Source: Rhodobacter sp. | GTDB lineage: Bacteria; Pseudomonadota; Alphaproteobacteria; Rhodobacterales; Rhodobacteraceae | Assembly: GCA_016704435.1 (NCBI GenBank) | Contig: JADJAB010000003.1 | Coordinates: 248,001 to 312,000 of the forward strand | DNA length: 64,000 nucleotides | Direction: 5' to 3' | Shown: positions 17,208 to 26,830 of the stretch, piece by piece | Layout of the letters: every line of letters begins with the position of its first letter | Position numbering within the stretch: the first letter of the stretch is position 1 | Notes under the pieces: model-generated | What the model saw: the letters and a program-made list of their open reading frames with translations, nothing else | Told to the model about the DNA's origin: nothing | Database searches by the model: none | Translations under genes and position numbers: made by a program

Positions 17208-18083
17208 CTATCGTTCCGACAGTTTAAGCGCCAATTGGTAAACGTCTCGTTTCGCCGCCCCGGTCGCCTTCGCGACCTCGGCCGCCGCGTCCTTGACGCT
17301 GAGGGTTTCAAGCGCGGCCCGCAGGGCGTCTTCCAGGCTCGCGGCATCTGCGACCCGCTCTTCGCCACGGTCGATCACCAGCACGATTTCACCCTTCGGT
17401 TCGGCCTCGGCAAAGCGCGTGGCCAGTTCGGCCAGGTTGCCGCGCGCCACTTCCTCGAACCGCTTGGTCAGTTCGCGGCAGAGCGCAGCCTGGCGCCCCT
17501 CGCCCAGTGCCGCGGCCAGTTCCGCCAGCAGCCGCCCGACCCGCCGGGGCGATTCGTACAGGATCAGCGTCGCGCGGAGCGGGGCGAGTTCGGCCAGGAA
17601 GCGTGCCCGCTCACCTGCCGCCGCCGGCGGAAAGCCCGCGAACAGGAACCGGTCCGACGGCAGCCCCGACACCGCCAGCGCCGCCAGCATGGCGGAGGCC
17701 CCCGGCACCGCCACCACCGGCAGCCCCTCGGCCACCGCCGCCCGCACCAGCCCGAAGCCGGGGTCCGAGACCAGCGGCGTGCCCGCCTCGGGCGCATAGG
17801 CCACGGATTTCCCCGCCCGCAGCGCGCCCAGAAGCCGCGGCAACGCCACCGCCTCGTTATGGTCGTGATAGGCCACCAGCGGCCTGCCGTTCAACGCAAT
17901 GCCATGGATTTCAAGCAGATGCCGCAGGGACCGCGTATCCTCGGCCGCCAGCACATCCGCGCCTGCAAGCACGTCCAGCGCCCGGAGCGTGATGTCGCGC
18001 GCCGCCCCGATCGGCACTGCCACCAGATGCAGCCCCGGCGGGATGTCGCCACCGCCCGTGCGGCGCTGCGCCGAGCCGTTCAC
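17208..18083 (-). CDS. rsmI: 16S rRNA (cytidine(1402)-2'-O)-methyltransferase
   Basis: A 291-residue tetrapyrrole-methylase-fold enzyme that 2'-O-methylates C1402 of 16S rRNA in the ribosomal P site. Signatures: LVAVPIGAARDITLRALDVL, ADVLAAEDTRSLRHLL, YHDHNE, PEAGTPLVSDPGFGLVR, PGASAMLAALAVSGL and TLILYESPRRV. No ATG precedes the domain; a GTG at 18083 gives a normal length and is used as start, though the frame is open further upstream. It heads the rsmI-yraN-gshB-esterase run and diverges from the LpoA-like lipoprotein gene 88 bases away. Confidence 0.9.
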   Translation of the reverse strand: MNGSAQRRTGGGDIPPGLHLVAVPIGAARDITLRALDVLAGADVLAAEDTRSLRHLLEIHGIALNGRPLVAYHDHNEAVALPRLLGALRAGKSVAYAPEAGTPLVSDPGFGLVRAAVAEGLPVVAVPGASAMLAALAVSGLPSDRFLFAGFPPAAAGERARFLAELAPLRATLILYESPRRVGRLLAELAAALGEGRQAALCRELTKRFEEVARGNLAELATRFAEAEPKGEIVLVIDRGEERVADAASLEDALRAALETLSVKDAAAEVAKATGAAKRDVYQLALKLSER

Positions 18084-18171
18084 CCTGCCAATCCGGACAA
18101 GTTTACTTCGCGCGTGGAAACAATTAACCTGCCCAAAGTTGCCGCGCCTTTTCAATAACGGGGAAGTTTCC

Positions 18172-19347
18172 ATGTTGTCCGCAATCCGCCGGGCCCGCAA
18201 GTCCTTGGCCCAGCTTGTTCTCGTCATCCCCGCCCTTCTGCTGGCGGCCTGTGTGCCCGCCGGCGGCCCCGCCGCGGGCAAGGGTCCGAGAGTCGATGCC
18301 TCTTCCCCGGTCGTGGTGGCGCTTCTGGTGCCCGGAGGATCCGGGCAGGCCAGCGACGCCATTCTTGCGAAAAGCCTTGAGAACGCGGCCCGGCTGGCCA
18401 TGGCCGACCTTTCCGGCGTGACCATCGACCTGCGCGTCTACCAGACCGGCGGCAGCCCCGGACAGGCCCAGTCGATGGCGGTGAAGGCGATGGACGAAGG
18501 CGCCAGCATCATCCTTGGCCCGGTCTTCGCGCAAGAAGCCAATGCGGGAGGTGTCGCCGCCGCCGGGCGCGGCATCTCGGTTCTGGCATTTTCCAACAAC
18601 ACCGACATCGCCGGTGGCAATGTCTTTGTCCTTGGCCCGACCTTCGACAACACCGCCCGCCGCCTGGCCAGCTATGCCGTGCGCGGCGGCAAGAACCGCA
18701 TCATGATCGTGCATGACCGCAACACCGCCGGAGAGCTGGGAAAATCCGCCATCCAGAAGGGCGTTGCGGCCTCGGGCGGCACGGTCGTCGCCGTATCCTC
18801 TTATGAATTCTCGCAAAACGGTGTCACCGGGGCGACCCCCGGCATCGTCAAGACCGCCCGCGAGACCGGCGCCACTGCGCTGTTCCTGACCGCCGACACG
18901 GCGGGTGCCCTGCCGCTTCTGTCGCAATCGCTGGTCGACAGCGGCATCGACAAGACGACCACCCGGTTCCTGGGCCTGACCCGCTGGGACATTCCCTCTG
19001 CCACCCTGTCGCTGCCCGGCGTGCAGGGCGGCTGGTTCGCGCTGCCCGACCCCACGCTCTACGCCCAGTTCCAAGGCCGCTACCAGGCCGCCTATGGCGA
19101 GGCGCCGCACCCGATTGCCGGGCTGGCCTATGACGGCATCGCCGCCATCGGTGCGCTGGCGCGTTCGGGCAAGGACCTGGGACCGCGCGGGCTGACCCAG
19201 GGCGCGGGCTTCGTCGGTGTTACCGGCATCTTCCGTCTGCGCGCCGACGGCACCAACGAGCGCGGCCTTGCCATCGCCGAAATCCGCAACAACCAGGTCG
19301 TCGTGATTGACCCCGCCCCACGCAGCTTCGCCGGCGCCGGATTCTGA
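18172..19347 (+). CDS. penicillin-binding protein activator (LpoA-like lipoprotein)
   Basis: A 391-residue lipoprotein. The lipobox LLAAC places the lipidated Cys at residue 27. The rest is a periplasmic type I binding-protein fold (VVVALLVPGGSGQ, AVKAMDEGASIILGPVFAQEA, VLAFSNNTDIAGGNVFVLGPT, PIAGLAYDGIAAIGAL). In gammaproteobacteria LpoA activates PBP1A from the outer membrane; the same role here is inferred from homology and from the typical divergent arrangement with rsmI-yraN-gshB. The ATG at 18172 has GGGGAAG upstream. Its 3' end overlaps the probable glnD start by about 40 bases. Confidence 0.85.
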   Translation: MLSAIRRARKSLAQLVLVIPALLLAACVPAGGPAAGKGPRVDASSPVVVALLVPGGSGQASDAILAKSLENAARLAMADLSGVTIDLRVYQTGGSPGQAQSMAVKAMDEGASIILGPVFAQEANAGGVAAAGRGISVLAFSNNTDIAGGNVFVLGPTFDNTARRLASYAVRGGKNRIMIVHDRNTAGELGKSAIQKGVAASGGTVVAVSSYEFSQNGVTGATPGIVKTARETGATALFLTADTAGALPLLSQSLVDSGIDKTTTRFLGLTRWDIPSATLSLPGVQGGWFALPDPTLYAQFQGRYQAAYGEAPHPIAGLAYDGIAAIGALARSGKDLGPRGLTQGAGFVGVTGIFRLRADGTNERGLAIAEIRNNQVVVIDPAPRSFAGAGF

Positions 19348-22135
19348 TCCGGACCGCACCGCCACTGATCCAGAGCTGACCGAAGGGGGCCTTGCCGGGC
19401 AGTCCCTGCTGCTGCCTGCGGTCGAGATCATCGACCCGCCCGCGCTGTTGGCGGCGATCCTGGCCGATCTGGCGACGTCCGACGACCCCAAGGCCGCCCG
19501 CGCCATCGCCGTGCGCCATCTGGCCGCCGCGAAAGCCGGCGCCAGTGCGGCGCTGGAGGCCGCCTTTGCCGCCAGTCCGCGCGACGCCCGGCCGCTGATC
19601 ACTGCGCTGGCGCATATGACCGACGGGCTGGTGACCACCGCGCTTGGCGTGGCGCAGGCGCTGCACCCGCTGCCCAACCCGACCGAGGCCGAACGCATCG
19701 CCGTCCTGGCCGTCGGCGGCTATGGCCGCGCCGAAATGGCGCCGCAATCGGATGTGGACCTGTTGTTCCTGACGCCGTGGAAGATCACCCTGGGCGGAAA
19801 GCATGATCGAGACCATGCTTTACCTGCTGTGGGACCTGAAACTGAAGGTCGGCCATTCCGTCCGCACGGTCGCCGATTGCATCCGCCTGGGGCGCGAGGA
19901 CATCACCATCCGGACCGCCCTCTTGGAGCACCGCTTCATCGCCGGGTTCCAGCCTCTGGCCGCAGAGCTGGCAGACCGGCTCTGGGGCGAACTGTTCCGC
20001 AACACCGGGCCGGAATTCATCGAGGCCAAGCTGGCCGAACGGGCCGAGCGGCACAAGCGGCAGGGTGGCCAGCGCTATGTCCTTGAACCCAACTTCAAGG
20101 AAGGCAAGGGCGGCCTGCGCGACCTGCAGACCCTGTACTGGATCGGCAAGTACCTGCACCGCGTCCCCGCCGCCCGCGAACTGGTGGCCATGGGCCTGTT
20201 CCGCCCCGAGGAATACGACACCTTCCGCACCGCCGAAGACTTCCTCTGGGCCGTGCGCTGCCACCTGCACTACAGCGCGAAACGCCCCAACGACACGCTG
20301 ACCTTCGACATGCAGGTCGAGGTCGCCGCCCGCATGGGCTATCGCGACACCGGCGGCCGCCGCGCGGTCGAGGTCTTCATGCAGGACTACTTCCGCCACG
20401 CCACCCGCGTCGGCGAACTCACCCGCGTCTTCCTGACCCAACTGGAGGCCCGCCACGCCAAACGCGAAGCCAGCCTGTTCGGCATCTTCAAGCTGACCAA
20501 GCGGGTCAAGAAGGGCTTCAAGCTGGTCGGCGGCCGGATCGACGTCGCCGACCCGGCCAGCTTCCTTTCCGACAAGCTGAACCTTCTGCGGGTGTTCGAG
20601 GAAGGCCTGCGCACCGGCTATCTGATCCACCCCAACGTCATGCGCATCGTCACCGCCAACCTCGACCTGATCGACGACGACATGCGCGCCGACCCCGAGG
20701 CGATCCGCATCTTCCTTGACCTGATGCTGAAACACGGCAACCCCGAACGCGCCCTGCGCCGGATGAACGAACTGGGCGTCCTGGCCGCCTTCATCCCGGA
20801 ATTCGAACCCATCGTCGCGATGATGCAGTTCAACGTCTACCACCACTACACGGTCGACGAGCACATCATCCAGACCATCCGCTGCCTGGCCCAGATCGAG
20901 CGTGGAGAGTTGATCGACGACCTGCCCCTTTCCTCCTCGATCCTGAAGGGCGGCATCAACCGCAAGGTGCTGTATGTCGCGCTGCTGCTGCACGACATCG
21001 GCAAGGGCCGCCCCGAGGATCATTCGATCCTCGGCGCCCAGATCGCGCGCCGCGTGGCGCCCCGGCTTGGCCTGACCGAAGACGAAAGCGACACGGTCGA
21101 ATGGCTGGTCCGCTATCACCTTCTGATGTCCGATATGGCGCAGAAACGCGACATCGGCGACCCGCGCACCGTGCGCGACTTTGCCAAGGCGGTGAAGACC
21201 CGCAAGCGGCTGGACCTCCTGACCGTCCTCACCGTCTGCGACATCCGCGGCGTCGGCCCCGGCACCTGGAACAACTGGAAGGCTGTGCTGCTGCGCCAGC
21301 TTTACGCGCAAACCGCCGATGCGCTGGAAGGCGGGCTGGAATCCGTCAACCGCGAAACCCGCGAGGCCGATGCCAAGCGCCGTCTGCGCGAACGCCTTGC
21401 CGCATGGGATGCAAAAGACCTGCGCACCGAGGTCGCCCGACACTACCAACCCTATTGGCAGGGCCTTTCCACCGATACGCAAGTGATCTTCGCCACCCTC
21501 CTGCGCGGCCTTGGCGATGACGAGATCCGCATCGACCTGCACCCCGATGTCGACCGCGACGCCACCCGCGCCTGTTTCGCGCTGGCCGATCACCCCGGCA
21601 TCTTTTCGCGCCTTGCCGGCGCCCTGGCCCTGGTCGGCGCCAATGTCGTGGACGCACGCACCTATACCTCGAAAGACGGCTACGCCACGCCGGTGTTCTG
21701 GATCCAGGACATCGAGGGCCACCCCTACGAGGCCGACCGCCTGCCCCGCCTGCGCCAGATGATCGACCGCACGCTGAAAGGCGAAGTCATCGCCCGCGAT
21801 GCGCTGAAGGACCGCGACCGGGTGAAGAAACGCGACCGCGAGTTCCGCTTTCCCACCCATATCACAATCGACAACGAGGGATCGGACATCTACACGATCA
21901 TCGAGGTCGACACCCGCGACCGCCCCGGCCTGCTCTATGACCTGACGCGGACGCTGGCCGGCAACAACATCTCCATTGTCTCGGCAGTGATTGCGACCTA
22001 TGGGGCGCAGGTGGTGGATACCTTTATGTGAAAGACATGTTCGGCCTGAAGCTGCACCAGAAGCACAAGCAGGAAGCGCTGGAGAAAAAGCTGCGCCAGG
22101 CCATCGCCGAAGGCGCGGAGCGCGCGCGGCAATGA
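19307..22135 (+). pseudogene. glnD: bifunctional [protein-PII] uridylyltransferase / uridylyl-removing enzyme (frame-broken)
   Basis: GlnD senses glutamine and adds or removes UMP on PII. The nucleotidyltransferase motif GGYGRAEMAPQSDVDLLFLTP is in the first frame; near 19795 the frame changes, and MIETMLYLLWDLKLKVGHSVRT continues in a second frame with the HD domain (LLLHDIGKGRPEDHS) and two ACT domains (DHPGIFSRLAGALALVGANV; DRPGLLYDLTRTLAGNN). A second break near 22022 separates the final 36 residues, ending at 22135. Repaired length is about 942 residues, normal for GlnD. The start is uncertain: TTG at 19307 is the first in-frame candidate, inside the upstream gene's end. Confidence 0.88.
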
Positions 22136-22214
22136 CGCCCCCGCTGCCCCGCCCGGCATCCCCATCGGCCCTCAAATGCCGCCATGAAACCCCAGGCCCC
22201 GGACCGAAAGCCCC

Positions 22215-23768
22215 ATGAAACCCATCCGCCTTGTCTCGGGCTTCGTGACCGTCGGCTTCTGGACGCTGATGAGCCGCTTCGTCGGCCTCGTGCGCGATGT
22301 GCTGCTGGCCAAGTATCTGGGCGACGGCCCGGTGGCGCAGGCCTTCGTGGTGGCGCAATCGCTGCCCAACATGTTTCGCCGCTTCTTCGCCGAAGGGGCC
22401 TTCAACATGGCCTTCGTGCCGATGTTCGCCAAGAAGGCCGAGGCCGGCGAGGATGCCGAAGGCTTTGCCCGTGATGCCTATTGGGGCATGGCGGCACTGC
22501 TGGTAGTATTTTCGGTGCTGGCGATCCTGGGGATGCCGGCGCTGGTCTTGATGATGGCCTCGGGCTTTGTCGGCGACGAGCGTTTCGACATCGCCGTCAC
22601 GCTGGGGCGCATCGCATTTCCCTATATCCTCTTCATCTCTCTGACCGCCCTGTTGTCGGGGATGCTGAACGCGATGGGGCGGTTTCTGGCCACCTCGGCG
22701 GTGACGATGCTGCTGTCGGCGACGCTGATCGGGGGCATGATCCTGGCCAACCGGATGGGCTGGGACATGGGCCGGACGCTGGCCTGGAGCGTCAGCCTGT
22801 CGGGCCTGTTGCAACTGGCCGTCACCTGGATCGCCGTGCGGCGGCTGGGGTTCCGCCTGCCGTTCCGGATGCCGGTGCTGACGCCGGAACTGAAGCGGCT
22901 GGCGATCATCGCCGCCCCCGCCGTGCTGGCCGGCGGTGTGGTGCAGATCAACCTGATCGTCGGGCGCCAGGTCGCATCATTGACCGAAGGCGCGATGGTC
23001 TGGCTGTACAACGCCGACCGGCTTTACCAACTGCCGCTGGGCGTTGTCGGCATCGCCATCGGCATCGTGCTCTTGCCCGACCTGTCGCGCCGCCTGCGGG
23101 CAGGCGATGGGGTGGGCGCGCGCGCCTCGTTCAACCGCGGCACCGAGTTTGCCATCCTGCTGACCCTGCCCGCCGCCGTGGCGCTGGTGGTGATCGCCTG
23201 GCCGATCATCTCGGTCCTGCTGCAGCGCGGCGAATACGGCCCCGAGGCGACTTTGAATACCGCCCATGCGCTGGCCGCCTATGGCGTCGGCCTGCCCGCC
23301 TTCGTGCTGCAAAAGGTGCTGCAGCCGCTTTACTATGCCCGCGAGGACACTCGCAGCCCGTTCCGTTTCGCGGTCTGGTCGATGGTGGTCAATGCGGTGC
23401 TGGCCGTGGGCCTGATGCCGGCGATCGGCTTTCTGGCCGCCGCCATCGCCACCTCGACTTCGGCCTGGGTGATGGTCTGGCAGCTTTGGCGCGGCAGCCG
23501 GGCGATGGGTGATGCCGCCAGCTTCGACGACCGCTTCCGCCGCCGCCTGCCACGGATCATCGCCGCCTCGGCCGTGATGGGCGTGGTGCTCTGGGGTCTG
23601 GCCTGGGCGCTTTCCGGCGCGCTGGTCACGCCGGGGGTGCGGACATTGGCGCTGCTGGGCCTGGTGCTGGCCGGGATCGCGGTCTACTTCGGCACCGCCA
23701 TGGGTATCGGCGCGATGAGCCTGCCGGAGTTGAAAGCCGCCCTGCGTCGCGGCCCGCGCAAAGGCTGA
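22215..23768 (+). CDS. murJ: lipid II flippase MurJ
   Basis: A 517-residue inner-membrane protein with about 14 helices of the MOP superfamily. It flips lipid II for peptidoglycan synthesis. Family landmarks: SGFVTVGFWTLMSRFVGLVRD at the start (an RFVGLVRD loop), then FFAEGAFNMAFVPMFAKKAE and LPAFVLQKVLQPLYYAREDTR-like sequence, which carry conserved charged residues of the central cavity. The ATG at 22215 begins about 80 bases after the glnD stop, so co-transcription with glnD is likely, as in relatives. It ends just before a strong paired palindrome. Confidence 0.93.
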   Translation: MKPIRLVSGFVTVGFWTLMSRFVGLVRDVLLAKYLGDGPVAQAFVVAQSLPNMFRRFFAEGAFNMAFVPMFAKKAEAGEDAEGFARDAYWGMAALLVVFSVLAILGMPALVLMMASGFVGDERFDIAVTLGRIAFPYILFISLTALLSGMLNAMGRFLATSAVTMLLSATLIGGMILANRMGWDMGRTLAWSVSLSGLLQLAVTWIAVRRLGFRLPFRMPVLTPELKRLAIIAAPAVLAGGVVQINLIVGRQVASLTEGAMVWLYNADRLYQLPLGVVGIAIGIVLLPDLSRRLRAGDGVGARASFNRGTEFAILLTLPAAVALVVIAWPIISVLLQRGEYGPEATLNTAHALAAYGVGLPAFVLQKVLQPLYYAREDTRSPFRFAVWSMVVNAVLAVGLMPAIGFLAAAIATSTSAWVMVWQLWRGSRAMGDAASFDDRFRRRLPRIIAASAVMGVVLWGLAWALSGALVTPGVRTLALLGLVLAGIAVYFGTAMGIGAMSLPELKAALRRGPRKG

Positions 23769-23782
23769 CCCCACGCCGACCC

Positions 23783-23825
23783 AAATTCCTTCGAAGGAAT
23801 TTGCAATTTTCTTCGAAGAAAATTG
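23783..23825. terminator. double palindrome, probable bidirectional terminator
   Basis: Two perfect palindromes stand back to back between convergent murJ and the rhomboid gene: AAATTCCTTCGAAGGAATTT at 23783-23802, and a 22-base palindrome at 23804-23825 with arms CAATTTTCTTC/GAAGAAAATTG. Both share a central TTCGAA and AT-rich outer arms, so each folds into a hairpin flanked by T runs on either strand. The position suits termination of both transcripts. Confidence 0.75.
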
Positions 23826-23835
23826 GGACCCGGCT

Positions 23836-24525
23836 CTACCGCCTGCGCAGCCGTGCCACCACCCGGCCCCAGCCGCCCGGCGCGACCAGAAACGACAGCA
23901 CGAAGCCCGTCGCAAAACCGGCCAGCTCGGCCACCCAGTAGTAGCCGCCGCCGAACAGCATGCCGAAGACGAACTGCACCCCCATCAGCATGCCGATCAG
24001 CGCGAAGGCCCGCACCTGGCTGCCCCCGGTCGCCACCTGCCGCACCCAGATCAGGAAGGTGAAGGCCCCGATCAGCCCGTAGACCGCCGGATAGCCGCCG
24101 ATCAGCGGCATCCCGTTGCCCGGCACCAGAACCGTATAGACCACCGCCCCCACCGCCGCCGCCACCACGAAGACCAGCGCCACCGCCCACCAGCGGAACA
24201 CCTCTCCTACCATCTTGCCCAGCGCCAGCAGCAGCACCACCACGAACAGCGCCGCCGTCAGGTTGCCCTGCACCAGCACATAGCTGACCAGCCGCCAGAC
24301 CGCGTCCGGTGTCCAGGCTCCGGTCGTCCAGGCATGGCGCAACAGGTCCGGCGAAAAGGCGAAATACTCCATCGCCTGCAGCCGCCAGCCGATCGCCGCC
24401 TGCCCGCCGACCAGCCCGCGCTCGGCCAGTTGCAACACCGCCTCCATGGCGATCAGCGGCAGCGCCAGCACCCAGACGATCCAGGGCAGGGGGTTCAGTG
24501 GCGGGGCGTTCAAGTCGCGGTTCAT
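23836..24525 (-). CDS. rhomboid-family membrane protein, probably proteolytically inactive
   Basis: A 229-residue protein with about six membrane helices and the rhomboid layout. In active rhomboids a GxSG loop holds the catalytic Ser; here the aligned segment is GGYPAVYGLIGAF (about 143-155), with no serine. The TM6 histidine is also absent: YYWVAELAGFATGF (about 196-208) has Glu where AHIGG-type sequence is expected. The early HxxxN is replaced by VQGN. It is therefore a pseudoprotease on sequence grounds, and the same GYPAVYG pattern is, to my recollection, typical of relatives beside murJ and trpS. The start at 24525 has GGGAG upstream. Confidence 0.75.
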   Translation of the reverse strand: MNRDLNAPPLNPLPWIVWVLALPLIAMEAVLQLAERGLVGGQAAIGWRLQAMEYFAFSPDLLRHAWTTGAWTPDAVWRLVSYVLVQGNLTAALFVVVLLLALGKMVGEVFRWWAVALVFVVAAAVGAVVYTVLVPGNGMPLIGGYPAVYGLIGAFTFLIWVRQVATGGSQVRAFALIGMLMGVQFVFGMLFGGGYYWVAELAGFATGFVLSFLVAPGGWGRVVARLRRR

Positions 24526-24619
24526 CCTGCTCTCCCAAGGGGGCGGTCTTGCGGGCCGTTGACGCCCCTTGCCCCATCGTCTACGCGGATCACGCCGATA
24601 TTTCCAGACGGAGCCCGCC

Positions 24620-25648
24620 ATGGCCACCACCTTTGCCCCGCGCATCTTTTCAGGCATCCAGCCTTCGGGCGGCATCACTCTGGGCAATTACCTTGGTGCC
24701 CTGAAGCGGTTCGTCGAAAAGCAGGACGAGGGCATCGAGACGATCTATTGCATGGTCGACATGCATGCGATCACCGTCTGGCAAGACCCCGAGACGCTGC
24801 GCCACCAGACCCGCGAAGGGGCTGCCGCCTTCATCGCTGCAGGCATCGACCCGGCGCGCTCGATCCTGTTCAACCAATCCCAGGTTGCGGCCCATGCGCA
24901 ACTGGCGTGGATCTTCAATTGCGTGGCGCGCATGGGCTGGATGAGCCGGATGACGCAATGGAAGGACAAGACCGCCGGCAAGAATGCCGAAGCGGCGTCT
25001 TTGGGCCTCTTCGCCTACCCGGCGCTGATGGCTGCCGACATCATGGCCTATCACGCCACCATGGTGCCGGTCGGCGAAGACCAGAAACAGCATCTGGAGC
25101 TGACCCGCGACATCGCGATCAAGTTCAACAACGACTATGGGGTGGAGTATTTCCCGGTGGTCGAGCCCTTGATCGAAGGCGTCGCCACCCGTGTGATGAG
25201 CCTTCGTGACGGCACCAAAAAAATGTCGAAATCCGACCCTTCGGACCAAAGCCGGATCAACCTGACCGATGATGCCGATACCATCGCCGGCAAGATCCGC
25301 AAGGCCAAGACCGACGCCGCCCCCCTGCCCGATACAGCCGGGGCGCTGCGCGACCGCCCCGAGGCCCGCAACCTGGTCAGCATCTACGCAGCCCTTGCCG
25401 GCCATACCGTCGACCAGGTGATCGCCGATTTCGCCGGGGCGCAGTTCGGCAGCTTCAAGCCGGCGCTGGCCGATCTGGCGGTGGCCAAGCTATCGCCGAT
25501 CACCACAGAGATGAACCGCCTGATGAAGGACCCCGCCGAGATCGACCGCATCCTCGGCCATGGTGCGGACCGCGCCGAGGCCATATCGCGGCCCATCGTC
25601 GACCGCGTCTATGACATCACCGGCATGATCCGTTCGCGTCGGGGCTGA
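24620..25648 (+). CDS. trpS: tryptophanyl-tRNA synthetase
   Basis: A 342-residue class Ic aminoacyl-tRNA synthetase that charges tRNA-Trp. The HIGH-equivalent is GGITLGNYLGAL (about 13-24), the KMSKS loop is KKMSKSDPSD (about 199-208), and MVDMHAIT, YPALMAADIMAY and GEDQKQHLELTRDIA are typical bacterial TrpRS segments. The ATG at 24620 has GGAG at 24610-24613. Length is normal. It is divergent from the rhomboid gene and only three bases separate it from the next gene, so the two are likely co-transcribed. Confidence 0.95.
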   Translation: MATTFAPRIFSGIQPSGGITLGNYLGALKRFVEKQDEGIETIYCMVDMHAITVWQDPETLRHQTREGAAAFIAAGIDPARSILFNQSQVAAHAQLAWIFNCVARMGWMSRMTQWKDKTAGKNAEAASLGLFAYPALMAADIMAYHATMVPVGEDQKQHLELTRDIAIKFNNDYGVEYFPVVEPLIEGVATRVMSLRDGTKKMSKSDPSDQSRINLTDDADTIAGKIRKAKTDAAPLPDTAGALRDRPEARNLVSIYAALAGHTVDQVIADFAGAQFGSFKPALADLAVAKLSPITTEMNRLMKDPAEIDRILGHGADRAEAISRPIVDRVYDITGMIRSRRG

Positions 25649-25651
25649 AGC

Positions 25652-26740
25652 ATGCGGCGGATCCTCCGCCGCATTGCCCGGCTTGGACTCTTGGCCATGC
25701 TGGTCATCTCGCTGGTGGCATTCGGCTGGGCCGCCCTGCGCATCGCCCATGATCCGCTTCTGCGGCCCCTGATCGAAAGAACGGCCAACGGATTCGCCGC
25801 CGCGCTTGACCGCGAGATGGCCCGCGAGGCCACACCCGATGCCGTTGCCACGCGAATGACCGCCCTGCTGTTCGCGGTTCCGCGCAACTGGATCGCCATT
25901 CAGGCGGTGGAAGAAGAAGCCGCCGCCCGCAAGATTGCCCTTCCGGCCGCGCTGATCACCGCAAGACAGACCGCCTGGGACGAGGATTCCGGCATGCTGA
26001 CCGTGGCAAGCGCCTGCCTGTCCTGCACCGTCGACGCCGCAAACTGCTCGCTTTCCGAAGCGATGATCTGCAACGTCCCGGTGGCGCTGACCCCGATCGG
26101 TGACATCATCGGCGTCAGCAAGGCGGGGATCGCCGCCGTCACCGGCAACGAAGTGGACAAGCTGGATTTCGCGCTGTCGGCCATCGGTCTGGGCGCCACG
26201 GTGGCAACGGTCGCCACCGGCGGCACCTCCTACACGGTGAAGGCCGGGGCATCGCTCCTGAAACTGGCCCGGAAGATGAGCCTCCTGCCCCCGCGCCTTG
26301 TCGATCTGCTGGTCGAAACCGCCCGGCGCGGCATCCGCTGGGACGAAGCGGCGCAATGGGGCAGCCTGACCGATCCGGCCCGCCTGATCGTGCCCGAGGT
26401 GGTGGCCCCGGTGGCCGCCATCGCCGCCGATCTTGGCCGGACCAACGATCTGCTTGGCGGCACCCGCAGCCTGCATCTTCTGCGCTATATCGAGGGGCCA
26501 GACGACGCCCGCCGCGTCGCCGACGCCGCCGAAAGCCTGGGGCCGCGCGTCCTGGGCACGATCGAGATCCTTGGCAAATCGCGCTTCATGCGCGCCGCCC
26601 TGCGCTGGTCGGACGAAGCGGCCGCGCTGATCGCAGGGCTTCTTGGCACGCTTTTCGCGCTGGCCGCGGCCCTTGCCTCGGCCCTTCAGAGCCTGGTCCT
26701 GCGGGCCCTGCGCCGTGGCCTGCGCCGCGCGGCAACCTGA
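25652..26740 (+). CDS. conserved membrane protein of unknown function
   Basis: A 362-residue protein I do not recognise by name. It has an N-terminal helix (residues 11-30), a predicted extracytoplasmic body and a C-terminal helix (about 325-350) followed by a basic tail. A cysteine cluster at about 124-140 (ACLSCTVDAANCSLSEAMIC) may form disulfides. The following segment (TPIGDIIGVSKAG, then ALSAIGLGATVATVATGG) loosely resembles the Gly-rich linker seen before C-terminal toxin domains, but no toxin domain follows and the similarity is weak. It begins three bases after the trpS stop. A structural or envelope role is possible; function is unknown. Confidence 0.7.
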   Translation: MRRILRRIARLGLLAMLVISLVAFGWAALRIAHDPLLRPLIERTANGFAAALDREMAREATPDAVATRMTALLFAVPRNWIAIQAVEEEAAARKIALPAALITARQTAWDEDSGMLTVASACLSCTVDAANCSLSEAMICNVPVALTPIGDIIGVSKAGIAAVTGNEVDKLDFALSAIGLGATVATVATGGTSYTVKAGASLLKLARKMSLLPPRLVDLLVETARRGIRWDEAAQWGSLTDPARLIVPEVVAPVAAIAADLGRTNDLLGGTRSLHLLRYIEGPDDARRVADAAESLGPRVLGTIEILGKSRFMRAALRWSDEAAALIAGLLGTLFALAAALASALQSLVLRALRRGLRRAAT

Positions 26741-26813
26741 TCGGGCTACCGCCTTGTGTTCCCGGCTTTCCCGCGACCTGTCCATTCCTGGCCCCGCGGC
26801 CCGGCCAAATCCT

Positions 26814-26830
26814 TGACTCCACAGGAGTCA
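26814..26830. other. short inverted repeat in the intergenic region before ybjN-like gene
   Basis: TGACTCC-ACA-GGAGTCA (7-base arms, 3-base gap) lies in the 264-base gap 26741-27004 and is followed on the plus strand by TTT. It could be a weak terminator for the trpS transcript or an operator for the downstream gene. Nothing else in the gap was recognised. Confidence 0.35.

Noticed and set aside
19785..22814. A 1009-codon open frame on the minus strand
   Set aside because: It lies opposite glnD and murJ, whose conserved motifs are clear on the plus strand. The translation is low-complexity (rich in Gln, Gly, Asp, Ala) with no domain; such frames are common in GC-rich DNA.
25652..26740. Polymorphic toxin
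   Set aside because: Only a short linker-like stretch is similar; there is no C-terminal toxin domain, no immunity gene and no secretion-type N-terminus.
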